From contig NZ_CP100604.1 of assembly GCF_031202265.1 (NCBI RefSeq), positions 6,740,501 through 6,804,500 on the forward strand: a DNA stretch of 64,000 nucleotides, written 5' to 3'. The notes below the pieces were generated by a model. That model was not told where the DNA came from and ran no database searches. It saw only the letters and a program-made list of their open reading frames with translations. Positions 36,290-43,907 of this stretch are shown here, one piece after another; positions within the stretch are counted from its first letter, which is position 1, and each line of letters opens with the position of its first letter. Origin of the DNA: Bradyrhizobium sp. Ash2021. GTDB lineage: Bacteria; Pseudomonadota; Alphaproteobacteria; Rhizobiales; Xanthobacteraceae. The position numbers and the translations under genes are program-made.

Positions 36290-37302
36290 GATGCGGCCGC
36301 CAGAGGAGCCATCAGCTTCTGCTTCTGCGCCGTGATATCGACGTCGTAGAGGCGCGCCGCATTCAGCCCAAGAATTTTCTTCTTCGCGGTCAGCGACAAC
36401 GACACGCCGGTCTCCCTGGCCACATCGTCCGGCAGCTCGAAGGCCATGAATTTCTCGATCAGCCATTTCGGCGTCCAGATGCCGTAATCGCTGCCGTAAA
36501 GCAGCTTATCCTCGCCGAGCCAGAACAGCAGCTCGGAAATGACGTGAGCAAAATAGCCCGGCCGCGTATGAATGAACGGCAGCGCGACGGCAAGACCGCC
36601 ATAGACGTTGGTCTCCTGCGTGGCGATCCAGCAGAAATCGTCCAGCCGCGGCAGGCCGCAATGCTCGATGATGAAGTTCAGGTTCTGGAAGGATGTCGCG
36701 ACATCATCCACGTCGGCGACATCGAAGGCGTCGCGGTTCAGGGGCAAAATCGTCGGCCCCTTATGAACATGAATGTTCTTGATTCCGAGCTTCTCTGCTT
36801 CTTCCAGGAACCGGTAGGACGCCGGATCGGTCAGCTTGTAGCCTTTGGAGTCTCCCTTCCATTCGGCGGTATACAGCTTGACGCCCTTCAGGTGGTATTT
36901 CTCCGCGTCGGCGCGCAGCTGATCGAGGCCTCGCTCGCCGTCCCGCGGATCGAACGCGCCATTGATGATGAAGCGGTTGGGATAGGCCTTCTTCATCGCA
37001 TAGTTGCGCTCGATGTTGTTGAAGCCCTTCTTGTAGAAGTCGGACAGGTAGGTCGATTGCAAGATCGCCATATCGTCATAGCCATGCACAAAGAGATCGT
37101 CGTGCATGGTCTGCGCATCGTACTTTTCAAACTTCTCCTTCGGCCACAGCCATTCCTTCGGGCTGAGATTTGAGTGATAGGCGTAGAAGCAATCGATGAA
37201 TTGCTTGCCGTGTACATTCTTTTGGTTTTGCGGGCTGCCGTCCCAGAAATGAGTATGCCCGTCGATCACAAAGATCTCTTCGCCGTCCTTGGTCTTAAAC
37301 AT
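36286..37302 (-). CDS. Amidohydrolase 2 family protein
   Basis: A 338-residue TIM-barrel metal hydrolase/decarboxylase. FVIDGHTHFWDGS supplies the HxH metal motif; NIHVHKGP and FIIEHCGLPRLDD the next histidines; LLYGSDYGIWTPKWL the aspartate. It is a constant member of Mim/Prm-type monooxygenase clusters, where its reaction is not settled; hydrolysis of a downstream oxidation product or a role in enzyme maturation have both been suggested. It lies 91 bases after the coupling-protein gene and overlaps the DUF59 gene by four bases. Confidence 0.88.
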   Translation of the reverse strand: MFKTKDGEEIFVIDGHTHFWDGSPQNQKNVHGKQFIDCFYAYHSNLSPKEWLWPKEKFEKYDAQTMHDDLFVHGYDDMAILQSTYLSDFYKKGFNNIERNYAMKKAYPNRFIINGAFDPRDGERGLDQLRADAEKYHLKGVKLYTAEWKGDSKGYKLTDPASYRFLEEAEKLGIKNIHVHKGPTILPLNRDAFDVADVDDVATSFQNLNFIIEHCGLPRLDDFCWIATQETNVYGGLAVALPFIHTRPGYFAHVISELLFWLGEDKLLYGSDYGIWTPKWLIEKFMAFELPDDVARETGVSLSLTAKKKILGLNAARLYDVDITAQKQKLMAPLAAAS

Positions 37303-37393
37303 GTTGTTTCTCCCCTATCCTGATTTTCACCCGGCCCATGCGGTGTTGCCGGGCGAGCCAATCGATGCCGCGTCAGCTAGTCGCCGTGAACGC

Positions 37394-37747
37394 CTATTCG
37401 TAAGCAAGGGCATCGTTCATGTCGCCGAATAGCGCGACGGTGTTGTCGTCGATCATCACCATCCTGCCGTAGTGCGTTGAGGTCGAAATCTCGAACAAAT
37501 GCGGGGTCATGACGCGGCCGAGCGCCTCGGAAATCTCCGCCATGTCGAACAGGATTTTGCCGTTACCATCGATCCGGATCATCGCCGGCATATAGGTGAC
37601 GGTTATTCCGGCTTTGTCCGCCATGACCTCGGCGATGACGCGCGCCTCGACGCTGTCGTTCATGGTCACACCGCATTGATGGGAAATCGTCCCCTCGAAA
37701 CGGACGTCCTTCATCGATTTGAAAATGTTGGCCTGGTGTTGGGACAT
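37394..37747 (-). CDS. mimD: Monooxygenase coupling (regulatory) protein
   Basis: A 117-residue cofactor-free effector of the MmoB/DmpM family, which binds the hydroxylase and tunes access of substrate and electrons to the di-iron site. Family segments: VGVTMNDSVEARVIAEVMAD-like stretch CGVTMNDSVEARVIAEVMAD, and ITVTYMPAMIRIDGNGKI. GAAGGAGG precedes the start. It sits immediately after the beta subunit, the order known from mimABCD and prmABCD. Confidence 0.93.
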   Translation of the reverse strand: MSQHQANIFKSMKDVRFEGTISHQCGVTMNDSVEARVIAEVMADKAGITVTYMPAMIRIDGNGKILFDMAEISEALGRVMTPHLFEISTSTHYGRMVMIDDNTVALFGDMNDALAYE

Positions 37748-37783
37748 CGCTGCCTCCTTCTCTGTTGACGGGATTGCGGGTTG

Positions 37784-38869
37784 TTAGGCGGTGAGCGAAG
37801 CAGGCGCCCGGATACCGACCTCGGTGGTGATGGTCTTGATACGGTTCTTGGCGGCCGCCAGCGCATCGGCAAAGCTGGATACCTTCGCCCGTGGCTGCGA
37901 CCAGATCGGCTGCAGATTCTTCGCGGCCTCGAGCGCAAGCGCCCCATGCTCGGCGAGCCAACCGTTGAATACGCCCTGGTTGTGAGCCGCGAACTCCGGC
38001 TCGTGGGCCAGGATATGGAACAGCTCCACCGCATTGGCGAGATTGCGCTCATAGTCGGCCTCGGCGGCCGAGACCACCGCCGGCGTGATGAAGTCGCCCT
38101 GCGCGGCAGCCAACTGCATGATGAAGCCGCTGCGGAACAGTTCGCCGACGAGCGGCTCGAACACCAGATTGATCGCGAAGTATTGTTCGAGATAATCGGT
38201 CGCGCCCATGATCGACTCGACGGACTTGCGCGTGCCCTGCCAGACCGGATCCTCCAGCCAGTGCTTCTTGCCCGCCGCGGTATCGAGGGTCGGACCGATG
38301 TCGATCCCCAGCTCGGCCAGATAGAGCGTGAGATCCTGGGCAAAGCGCAGCTTGTAGGAGGAGTTGGTCAACACGGCATTATTGATCATCTGGGTATAGC
38401 CGTAACGCTGCGCCTGCATCGTCGCGGTCCCCAGGCCGAATTCGGCATGTTTGTAGGCGCCGAGGTGATCCTGCAGAACCTTGATCCAGGTCTTGTCGAA
38501 GCGCGATGCCGCGCCGGACTTGCGACCATTATCGATCACGTTCTGGATCATGCCGCAGATTGTCGATTGACGCTGGTAATGGGTGCGCTCCCACTCCTGA
38601 TCGATGGCGCGGAACTTGTGCCAGTTCGAACTTTTGGCGGCGGTCGAGTCTTTTGAATAGGCTGGGCGTCCGTCGCCGAAGGAGATGATCCAGTCCTGCA
38701 ACAAATAGCGTTCCGGGTCGGGCTGAACGTCGACGGTCATGTCTTCATAATGCGTCGCCTTGCGGCCTTTCGGTTCGTAGTAATTGTACTTCCGGCTTTC
38801 GGAACCGGCGAAGATTGCCGCACCCGCGGCTCCCGACTTCTGTGGTGCAGTTTGGACTTGAGCGCTCAT
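37784..38869 (-). CDS. mimC: Di-iron monooxygenase hydroxylase, beta subunit
   Basis: A 361-residue all-helical subunit, structurally related to the alpha subunit but lacking the iron ligands. Typical segments: TVDVQPDPERYLLQDWIISF, INNAVLTNSSYKLRFAQDLT, WLEDPVWQGTRKSVE and FEPLVGELFRSGFIMQLAAA. It pairs with the alpha chain (40105-41775) in an (alpha-beta)2 hydroxylase. Strong GAGGAGG upstream of the start. Confidence 0.93.
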   Translation of the reverse strand: MSAQVQTAPQKSGAAGAAIFAGSESRKYNYYEPKGRKATHYEDMTVDVQPDPERYLLQDWIISFGDGRPAYSKDSTAAKSSNWHKFRAIDQEWERTHYQRQSTICGMIQNVIDNGRKSGAASRFDKTWIKVLQDHLGAYKHAEFGLGTATMQAQRYGYTQMINNAVLTNSSYKLRFAQDLTLYLAELGIDIGPTLDTAAGKKHWLEDPVWQGTRKSVESIMGATDYLEQYFAINLVFEPLVGELFRSGFIMQLAAAQGDFITPAVVSAAEADYERNLANAVELFHILAHEPEFAAHNQGVFNGWLAEHGALALEAAKNLQPIWSQPRAKVSSFADALAAAKNRIKTITTEVGIRAPASLTA

Positions 38870-38941
38870 GGTATCCTCCTCGGATTTCTTGGTTGTCGTC
38901 GTATGTGGTCCTGAGTGTGGTCTGGGCTTGTTCAGGCGTTC

Positions 38942-39982
38942 TCATCGCGTAGGCTGTGTGAACTTGTCGAAGTAGATACGATCCGGCTCGACCCCGGCCA
39001 TCTGCAGAACCGGCAGAACGGCGTCGATCATCTGCGGCGGACCGCACGAATAGCTGTCGATCTCGCCGGCCAGTTGCTCTTGCCGAAGATGCCGGCCCAC
39101 GGCTTCGTGGATGAAGCCGCTCTCGCCGTGCCACTCGTCGGAGGGCTGCGCGTGCGACAGCGCCGGAATAAATTTGAAGTCGGGAAGCTTGCTCGAGATG
39201 GCCGCCAACTCGTCCAGCAGGAACAGGTCCGCGCGCGTGCGCGCCCCATAGAAGAAACGGATCGGCCGCTGTTCGCCGCTCTCGATATGATCGGCGAGAA
39301 TCGACCATAACGGCGACATCCCGGAGCCCCCGCCGACCAGGATCATGGGGCCGGAGCGCTCCTCGCGGCGAAAACACGTGCCATACGGTCCCTTGGCGAT
39401 AAGCTTGTCGCCGGGCTTCAAGTCACCGTCGAGCAGCGAGGAGAACGCGCCATCGGGATATTTCTTGATGATGAAATGAAGCGTCGTCGGACTGTTGGGC
39501 GCGCTTGCCATCGAGAAGGCGCGCGTGATGCCCTTTTCCGGAACCGTCAGATCGACATACTGTCCGGCCCAGAAGCGCAGCGGCTTTTCGAGCTCGACCT
39601 CGAGCTGGCGGATATCGTGGGTCAGCGCCCGGACGCCGACGACCCGCGCATCGAATTCCTTGACCGCGATGGAGCGGCTCAACAGATCTTCGTCGTAATT
39701 CAGAAGTTCGACGGTCAGATCGCTGAAGGCGTGTGTCCGGCATAGCAGAACGTGGTTGGTCTCACTTTCATAATCCGGCAGCGCGAACGTCGAGTATTTG
39801 AGAAGCTCGATGTCGCCGTCGAGCAGGCGGGACTTGCAACTGCCACATTGACCTTCCTTGCAGCCGTGCATCAGGGAGATGCCCTGCCGGAACGCTGCAT
39901 CGAGCACGGTCTCGCCCTCTTCAACTTCCATTTCGACGCCGAGCGGCTCGAAACGGACGGTATGAATTGCTGGTGCCGGCAT
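38942..39982 (-). CDS. mimB: Monooxygenase reductase (2Fe-2S/FAD/NADH)
   Basis: A 346-residue electron-transfer protein that passes electrons from NADH to the hydroxylase. The N-terminal plant-type ferredoxin domain has Cys41, Cys46, Cys49 and Cys81 (CKEGQCGSC ... LLC). The FAD domain shows TRAFSMASAPN (RxxS) and the NAD domain ILVGGGSGMSPLWSIL; the C-terminus has CGPPQMI. All expected residues are present. It lies between alpha and beta subunit genes, as in mimABCD. Confidence 0.94.
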   Translation of the reverse strand: MPAPAIHTVRFEPLGVEMEVEEGETVLDAAFRQGISLMHGCKEGQCGSCKSRLLDGDIELLKYSTFALPDYESETNHVLLCRTHAFSDLTVELLNYDEDLLSRSIAVKEFDARVVGVRALTHDIRQLEVELEKPLRFWAGQYVDLTVPEKGITRAFSMASAPNSPTTLHFIIKKYPDGAFSSLLDGDLKPGDKLIAKGPYGTCFRREERSGPMILVGGGSGMSPLWSILADHIESGEQRPIRFFYGARTRADLFLLDELAAISSKLPDFKFIPALSHAQPSDEWHGESGFIHEAVGRHLRQEQLAGEIDSYSCGPPQMIDAVLPVLQMAGVEPDRIYFDKFTQPTR

Positions 39983-40057
39983 GGGGTCTCCCTGGGATGG
40001 TTCCCAAAGCTCTTGGTGTTCCTGGTGCGGATCGACGGTGCCCGCTTGGGGTGGTCC

Positions 40058-40079
40058 GGGAGCCGCCTTGGCGGTTCCC
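40058..40079 (-). promoter_or_regulatory. Intercistronic hairpin between alpha and reductase genes
   Basis: GGGAGCCGCC-TT-GGCGGTTCCC forms a ten-pair stem (one G-T) with a two-base loop in the 122-bp gap after the alpha-subunit stop. No T run follows in the direction of transcription, so it looks like an mRNA-stabilising or processing hairpin that could raise alpha-subunit message relative to downstream genes. Confidence 0.4.
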
Positions 40080-40104
40080 GGTGCAGCGTCAGTTCGATGG
40101 AGCG

Positions 40105-41775
40105 TCAGTTGAACGGCCGGATCTTGAAGCCCTTGCGATATTCCGCGAGCGACTTCTCACGATCCGCCGGACTCAGTTCCCGCAGCAGCCGCAATGGGCT
40201 CTGCAGGGTGTGACCGCGCACATGGTCGAGCGTCCACATTTCCTTGTCGTCGAAGCGCAAATGCGGTTGCGGCACCAGCGTCTTGCCGTCCGGGCGAACG
40301 AAGCCGAGGTCCTTGATGGCGTCGGCGAGGTCCCAGCCGTGGTAGCAATCCTCCCACTCGCGCCGGCCGCTGAAGCGGCCCATCGCCGGCGTTGGACGGC
40401 CCTCGTACTCGGCCGCAAACGCCACCTTATGGGTCCAGGCACATTGCTTGGAGCAATAGGTGTAGACCTTGCCATCCACTTCGTCGCAAACGATGTCTTC
40501 GCGGATCAGGCACGGCACCATGCAGCTCCAGCACCGGTGCGGATAGACGTAGCCGTTCTCCTGGTCGAACAGGATGTTGGTCTCGCCCGGCTTGCTCTTC
40601 CTGCCGTACCATTTCCAGTAGTCGCCGAACTCGGCGTACCAGCCTGGATATTTGTGCTCGAACCACTCGAAATCTTTCTCGGTCTGCGCCTCGATGCGCC
40701 AGAAATTGACCGGCCAGCCAACGGAGAAGAACTGTGCAACCTTGTGGACGTAGTTCTTCTTGACGATGCGATCCCACGCTTCGGAGACGTCGTCATGGTG
40801 GATCTTGATGCCGTATTTCTCGAGCGGCAGCATGTAGGTCCGGTAGTAGTCTTCATAAATCCAGCGGTGCCAGAGCTCCGCATAGGATTCCTTGTTCTTG
40901 TCGCGATTGGTGGTGCCGTACTCGATGAACGTACCAATGGCGGCATCGACGATGGCGTGGTTCTGCCAGAACGCGTATTTCAGATCCCGCTCGAGCAAGA
41001 GATGGTTGTCGGGATTGTTGATCATCGACATCAGCATCGAATGACCGTTGCCGATATGGCGCGATTCGTCCGACTGCACCGACAGGAACACGGTCGGAAG
41101 CGCGTAGTCGCCGTTGCGTGCGGCCTCGGAGGGCATCGCGACAAAGAGCGTGTTGGTAAAGGCCGTCTCCGCGACGACCGTCAGATAGACGTTGGCCGAG
41201 GTGATGGCGTCGCCGGTGATGAAGCCTTCGGCGAACTGCCGGCCGATCGTGGTCGCATAGCACTTGCCGAACGCGGCTTCGGTGATGTCGAAGCCTGCCG
41301 GGTCGATGTAGTTCTCCATGTACCATTTCTTGAGGTTCATCTGGATCGTCGAATGCCGGAATTCGTCGACCATCTGCATGGTGAAGCCGGTACGTAGCTC
41401 CTCGCCGGGTGCAAGCCGCCCGACCATGGCCATCGAACGCGCCGCCGAAATCTCCGGGAACGGAATGATCGCCAGGAACAGCTTCATCCACTCGACCCAG
41501 CGCGGCTCGACATTGCGGAACATGTCGCCACGCAGCGCCGCATCGAGTGCGCCGTAAACGCGGTTGTCCTTTTCCTCCTGCATCGGGAAGTAGGACCGCA
41601 GGACCTGTTTCATCGGGTCCCTGGCGACTTTCGAGATCTTGTAGTCGGTCGGGAAGGTCATCGCTTCCTGAACGTAGCTCGGTGTCCAGCCGAGATCGGC
41701 GACGCGGTTCGCGGCCTCCGTAATACCGATACCCTTCTGTGCCGTTATCTTGTTGAGCGTGAGACTGGCCGTCAT
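40105..41775 (-). CDS. mimA: Di-iron monooxygenase hydroxylase, alpha (large) subunit
   Basis: A 556-residue catalytic subunit of a soluble binuclear-iron monooxygenase of the propane/phenol (Mim, Prm) group. The iron ligands line up with those of soluble methane monooxygenase: Glu109 (PFPEIS), Glu138 and His141 (DEFRH), Glu203 (VAETAF), Glu237 and His240 (DESRH). The spacing Glu203-Glu237 (34) is the same as in MmoX. The C-terminus has a cysteine cluster (CWSCMVPC and YTYCSKQCAW), a YHS-like metal module found in this subgroup. Likely substrates are propane, acetone or phenol; sequence alone does not choose. AGGGAGAAG precedes the start. Confidence 0.95.
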   Translation of the reverse strand: MTASLTLNKITAQKGIGITEAANRVADLGWTPSYVQEAMTFPTDYKISKVARDPMKQVLRSYFPMQEEKDNRVYGALDAALRGDMFRNVEPRWVEWMKLFLAIIPFPEISAARSMAMVGRLAPGEELRTGFTMQMVDEFRHSTIQMNLKKWYMENYIDPAGFDITEAAFGKCYATTIGRQFAEGFITGDAITSANVYLTVVAETAFTNTLFVAMPSEAARNGDYALPTVFLSVQSDESRHIGNGHSMLMSMINNPDNHLLLERDLKYAFWQNHAIVDAAIGTFIEYGTTNRDKNKESYAELWHRWIYEDYYRTYMLPLEKYGIKIHHDDVSEAWDRIVKKNYVHKVAQFFSVGWPVNFWRIEAQTEKDFEWFEHKYPGWYAEFGDYWKWYGRKSKPGETNILFDQENGYVYPHRCWSCMVPCLIREDIVCDEVDGKVYTYCSKQCAWTHKVAFAAEYEGRPTPAMGRFSGRREWEDCYHGWDLADAIKDLGFVRPDGKTLVPQPHLRFDDKEMWTLDHVRGHTLQSPLRLLRELSPADREKSLAEYRKGFKIRPFN

Positions 41776-41897
41776 TTAGCTTCTCCCTATCTGTGGCGTT
41801 AGCGTCGCTTCCATGTGAGATCGTTGTTGCGGACGACGTCCGCGGTATCCTCACCGATCGGCTTGCGGCCTCACGGCTGTCTTCGGCGAGCCGATCG

Positions 41898-42131
41898 TCA
41901 GGCCGGCTTCGCCCCTTTCATCCACTCGCCAATCGTCGGTTCCGATGGCTTGGCGAGCTCTTTTCCCTCGACAAGAAATCGCGCCAGCAGCACCAGGGCC
42001 CCTATTGCGAAATCCTTGCCGTGGGCGGCGATCATGTCCTCGCCGATCACGGCGAGACGCTTGAAAAATTCGTCCTTCGAACGCTCCTCGTCGGTCTGAA
42101 TGGGAGCTTCCATGGTATTGGCGTCAGCCAT
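41898..42131 (-). CDS. Small unknown protein of the monooxygenase operon
   Basis: A 77-residue protein, MADANTMEAPIQTDEERSKD to PTIGEWMKGAKPA, with one long amphipathic helix and a hydrophobic stretch (FAIGALVLLARFLV) too polar at its ends to be a sure membrane span. The start at 42131 has AAGGAGAA eight bases upstream and overlaps the end of the preceding small gene by eight bases, so the two are coupled. It lies just before the hydroxylase alpha gene. Function unknown; an accessory role in the monooxygenase is inferred from position only. Confidence 0.7.
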   Translation of the reverse strand: MADANTMEAPIQTDEERSKDEFFKRLAVIGEDMIAAHGKDFAIGALVLLARFLVEGKELAKPSEPTIGEWMKGAKPA

Positions 42132-42450
42132 CGAAATTCTCCTTGGTGTTCGGCTCGTCGGCAGCGGCATCGAATGCGGCAAGCGTCGCGGTCAACCAAT
42201 CGCGCTCGGCGGCGAGCCTGTGCTCTTCCTCGTCGAATACCGCCAGGCGCTCGTCGCACTCCGCAATCGCCGCCTGTGAAGACGGTGGCGCACCGGGCAG
42301 CGCCGCTGCGCGGACCGCCAATTTGCGTTCGATCTCCACGCCGTGCCGCTGATTGTCGCAGCGCAACCGGCGCGCGTTGTTGTCGATCAATCCCATCACC
42401 ATCTCGTGCCGCGCCATCATGCGCGCCTTGTCGTCACGTTGGGATTCCAT
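42124..42450 (-). CDS. Small coiled-coil protein of the monooxygenase operon
   Basis: A 108-residue charged helical protein (MESQRDDKARMMARHEMVMG ... ERDWLTATLAAF), with heptad-like leucine/alanine spacing through residues ~40-95 suggesting a coiled coil. It has no signal peptide. The start at 42450 follows GGAGGGTGAAGAG; the longer open frame to 42549 is rejected because its extra residues are cysteine/serine-rich and overlap the upstream gene's stop. It overlaps the 77-residue gene after it. Function unknown. Confidence 0.7.
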   Translation of the reverse strand: MESQRDDKARMMARHEMVMGLIDNNARRLRCDNQRHGVEIERKLAVRAAALPGAPPSSQAAIAECDERLAVFDEEEHRLAAERDWLTATLAAFDAAADEPNTKENFDG

Positions 42451-42545
42451 CTCTTCACCCTCCGGGAGGGCCGAACTCCGCGCCGTGAAACAGCTCAACG
42501 ATGAACTGCATCGCATGGCGCACTCCAGCGCCGTATTGCTCGCGA

Positions 42546-43589
42546 TCATGGGATAAGCACCGCGCGTCCGGGCACACGGCCGTGATGAAGATCATGAAGC
42601 GCATCGTTGGCTGCGCTCAGTGGATATTCGCGCGTCTTCAGATCGACCAGACCGCGGTCCGCCAATGCCATGAGTTCGACAAGCTCGGCGTAGGTCCCGA
42701 CAAGATTGCCGACGATGGTCTTTTCGGACGTGATCATGTCGATGGTCGGAATGTCGATACGTCCGCCGTAACCGACGATGTAATAGAAGCCGGCGTTCCT
42801 CGTCATCGCCAGGCCCTTGGCGATTGCATCACCCTCTCCGACAAAGTCGATGACGGCTTCCGCTCCGCGGCCGCCGGTCAATGACAGGACTGCTTCGACC
42901 TCGTTGCCGTCCGCGTTCACCACATGATGCGCGCCGCAACCGCGGGCGAGTTCGAGCGCGCCCGGCGCGCGATCAAGCACGATGATCTCGGCCGCACATA
43001 AAGCTTTCAACACCTGGATGCCAATATGCCCGAGACCGCCGGCTCCGATAATCACTGCGTACTGGCCGGGCAGGAGATGGCGCGAGGCTTTCTTGGCGGC
43101 GCGATAGGCCGTGAGACCGGCGTCGGTGTAGGGGGCGACGTCCTTGGGCGCGAGCGTCTTCGGGAGCTTGATCAGACTGCGCGCGCCAGTCAGAAGAATC
43201 TGGGCATAGCCGCCATTGGCATTGATCCCCGGAAAGACGCTCTCTTCGGCGTGCATGTCATCGCCGCGACGACACGCCAGGCAATGGCCGCTGGTGACGA
43301 GTGGATGGCAGATCACCGGGTCGCCTTTCTTGAACCCGGTGACGCCCTTGCCGACCTCTTCAACCCAGCCGGCGTTCTCGTGCCCCATGATGTAAGGCAG
43401 ATTGACGTTGGATTTTTCACGCCAGATGCCTTCGACGATATGGAGATCGGTTCTGCAAACGCCGGCACCGCCGATGCGGACGATCACGTCCGTGGGATTC
43501 TCAAGGCGCGGATCGACGACGTCTTCGTAGCTGACGAATTCCTTGGCGCTCAGGGTTTCGTCGTACCGATGCAGGACGGCGGCTTTCAT
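42546..43589 (-). CDS. Zinc-type NAD(P)-dependent alcohol dehydrogenase
   Basis: A 347-residue medium-chain dehydrogenase that should oxidise the alcohol made by the monooxygenase. Catalytic zinc ligands are visible (GVCRTDLH and MGHENAG). The cofactor domain has VIIGAGGLGHIGIQVL and an aspartate at IIVLDRA, suggesting NAD. The structural-zinc lobe is reduced: in TSGHCLACRRGDDMHAEES only two of the usual four cysteines remain. It is the first gene after the sigma-54 promoter, ahead of the two small genes and the hydroxylase. Confidence 0.92.
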   Translation of the reverse strand: MKAAVLHRYDETLSAKEFVSYEDVVDPRLENPTDVIVRIGGAGVCRTDLHIVEGIWREKSNVNLPYIMGHENAGWVEEVGKGVTGFKKGDPVICHPLVTSGHCLACRRGDDMHAEESVFPGINANGGYAQILLTGARSLIKLPKTLAPKDVAPYTDAGLTAYRAAKKASRHLLPGQYAVIIGAGGLGHIGIQVLKALCAAEIIVLDRAPGALELARGCGAHHVVNADGNEVEAVLSLTGGRGAEAVIDFVGEGDAIAKGLAMTRNAGFYYIVGYGGRIDIPTIDMITSEKTIVGNLVGTYAELVELMALADRGLVDLKTREYPLSAANDALHDLHHGRVPGRAVLIP

Positions 43590-43652
43590 CTCCCGGTTCC
43601 TTCTTTTTTCCGCCGCCCCAGCGCGGCTTCGACATTTTCTCCTCCCTGATCA

Positions 43653-43667
43653 GCAACTGCCGTGCCA
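43653..43667 (-). promoter_or_regulatory. Sigma-54 (-24/-12) promoter of the monooxygenase operon
   Basis: On the minus strand TGGCAC-GGCAG-TTGC matches the sigma-54 consensus TGGCAC-N5-TTGC exactly. Transcription would start near 43641, ~50 bases before the alcohol dehydrogenase ATG, and would run into the whole downstream cluster. Two sigma-54 activator genes start 250 bp and 2.5 kb away on the other strand. Confidence 0.85.
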
Positions 43668-43720
43668 GCGCATCAACGCTTTGAAATTCCAGCGCAATGC
43701 TTGAAGACGACTGCCGGGAC

Positions 43721-43770
43721 TGTTGCACCGATGAACACCTTTCCGAGCAACGATGTTGAGCCGCGGAACA
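43721..43770. promoter_or_regulatory. Two TGTT-N9-AACA dyads, likely activator binding sites
   Basis: TGTTGCACCGATGAACA (43721-43737) and TGTTGAGCCGCGGAACA (43754-43770) have the same half-sites and the same nine-base spacer length, 33 bp (about three helical turns) apart. They are centred ~88 and ~121 bases upstream of the predicted start of the sigma-54 promoter, where enhancer-binding proteins normally sit. The second dyad extends to GATGTT..AACATC. Confidence 0.6.
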
Positions 43771-43907
43771 TCATGCGACGCAGCATATTTCGTCCTTTGA
43801 TATTTCTCGCGCGCGGGTAAGGTGATGATCGCGATGTCCGGCCGAGACCGACAAGACTGGCGCGAGAGCCGACGCGGTCTTCAGAGAAACATCCGCGGAG
43901 GAAAAAC

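Noticed and set aside
39967..41397. 476-residue plus-strand open frame across the monooxygenase genes
   Set aside because: Antisense to the hydroxylase alpha and reductase genes, which have full catalytic motifs.
41776..41897. Separate sigma-54 promoter directly before the hydroxylase alpha gene
   Set aside because: No TGGCAC-N5-TTGC-like sequence was found on the minus strand here; the promoter before the alcohol dehydrogenase can serve the whole operon.
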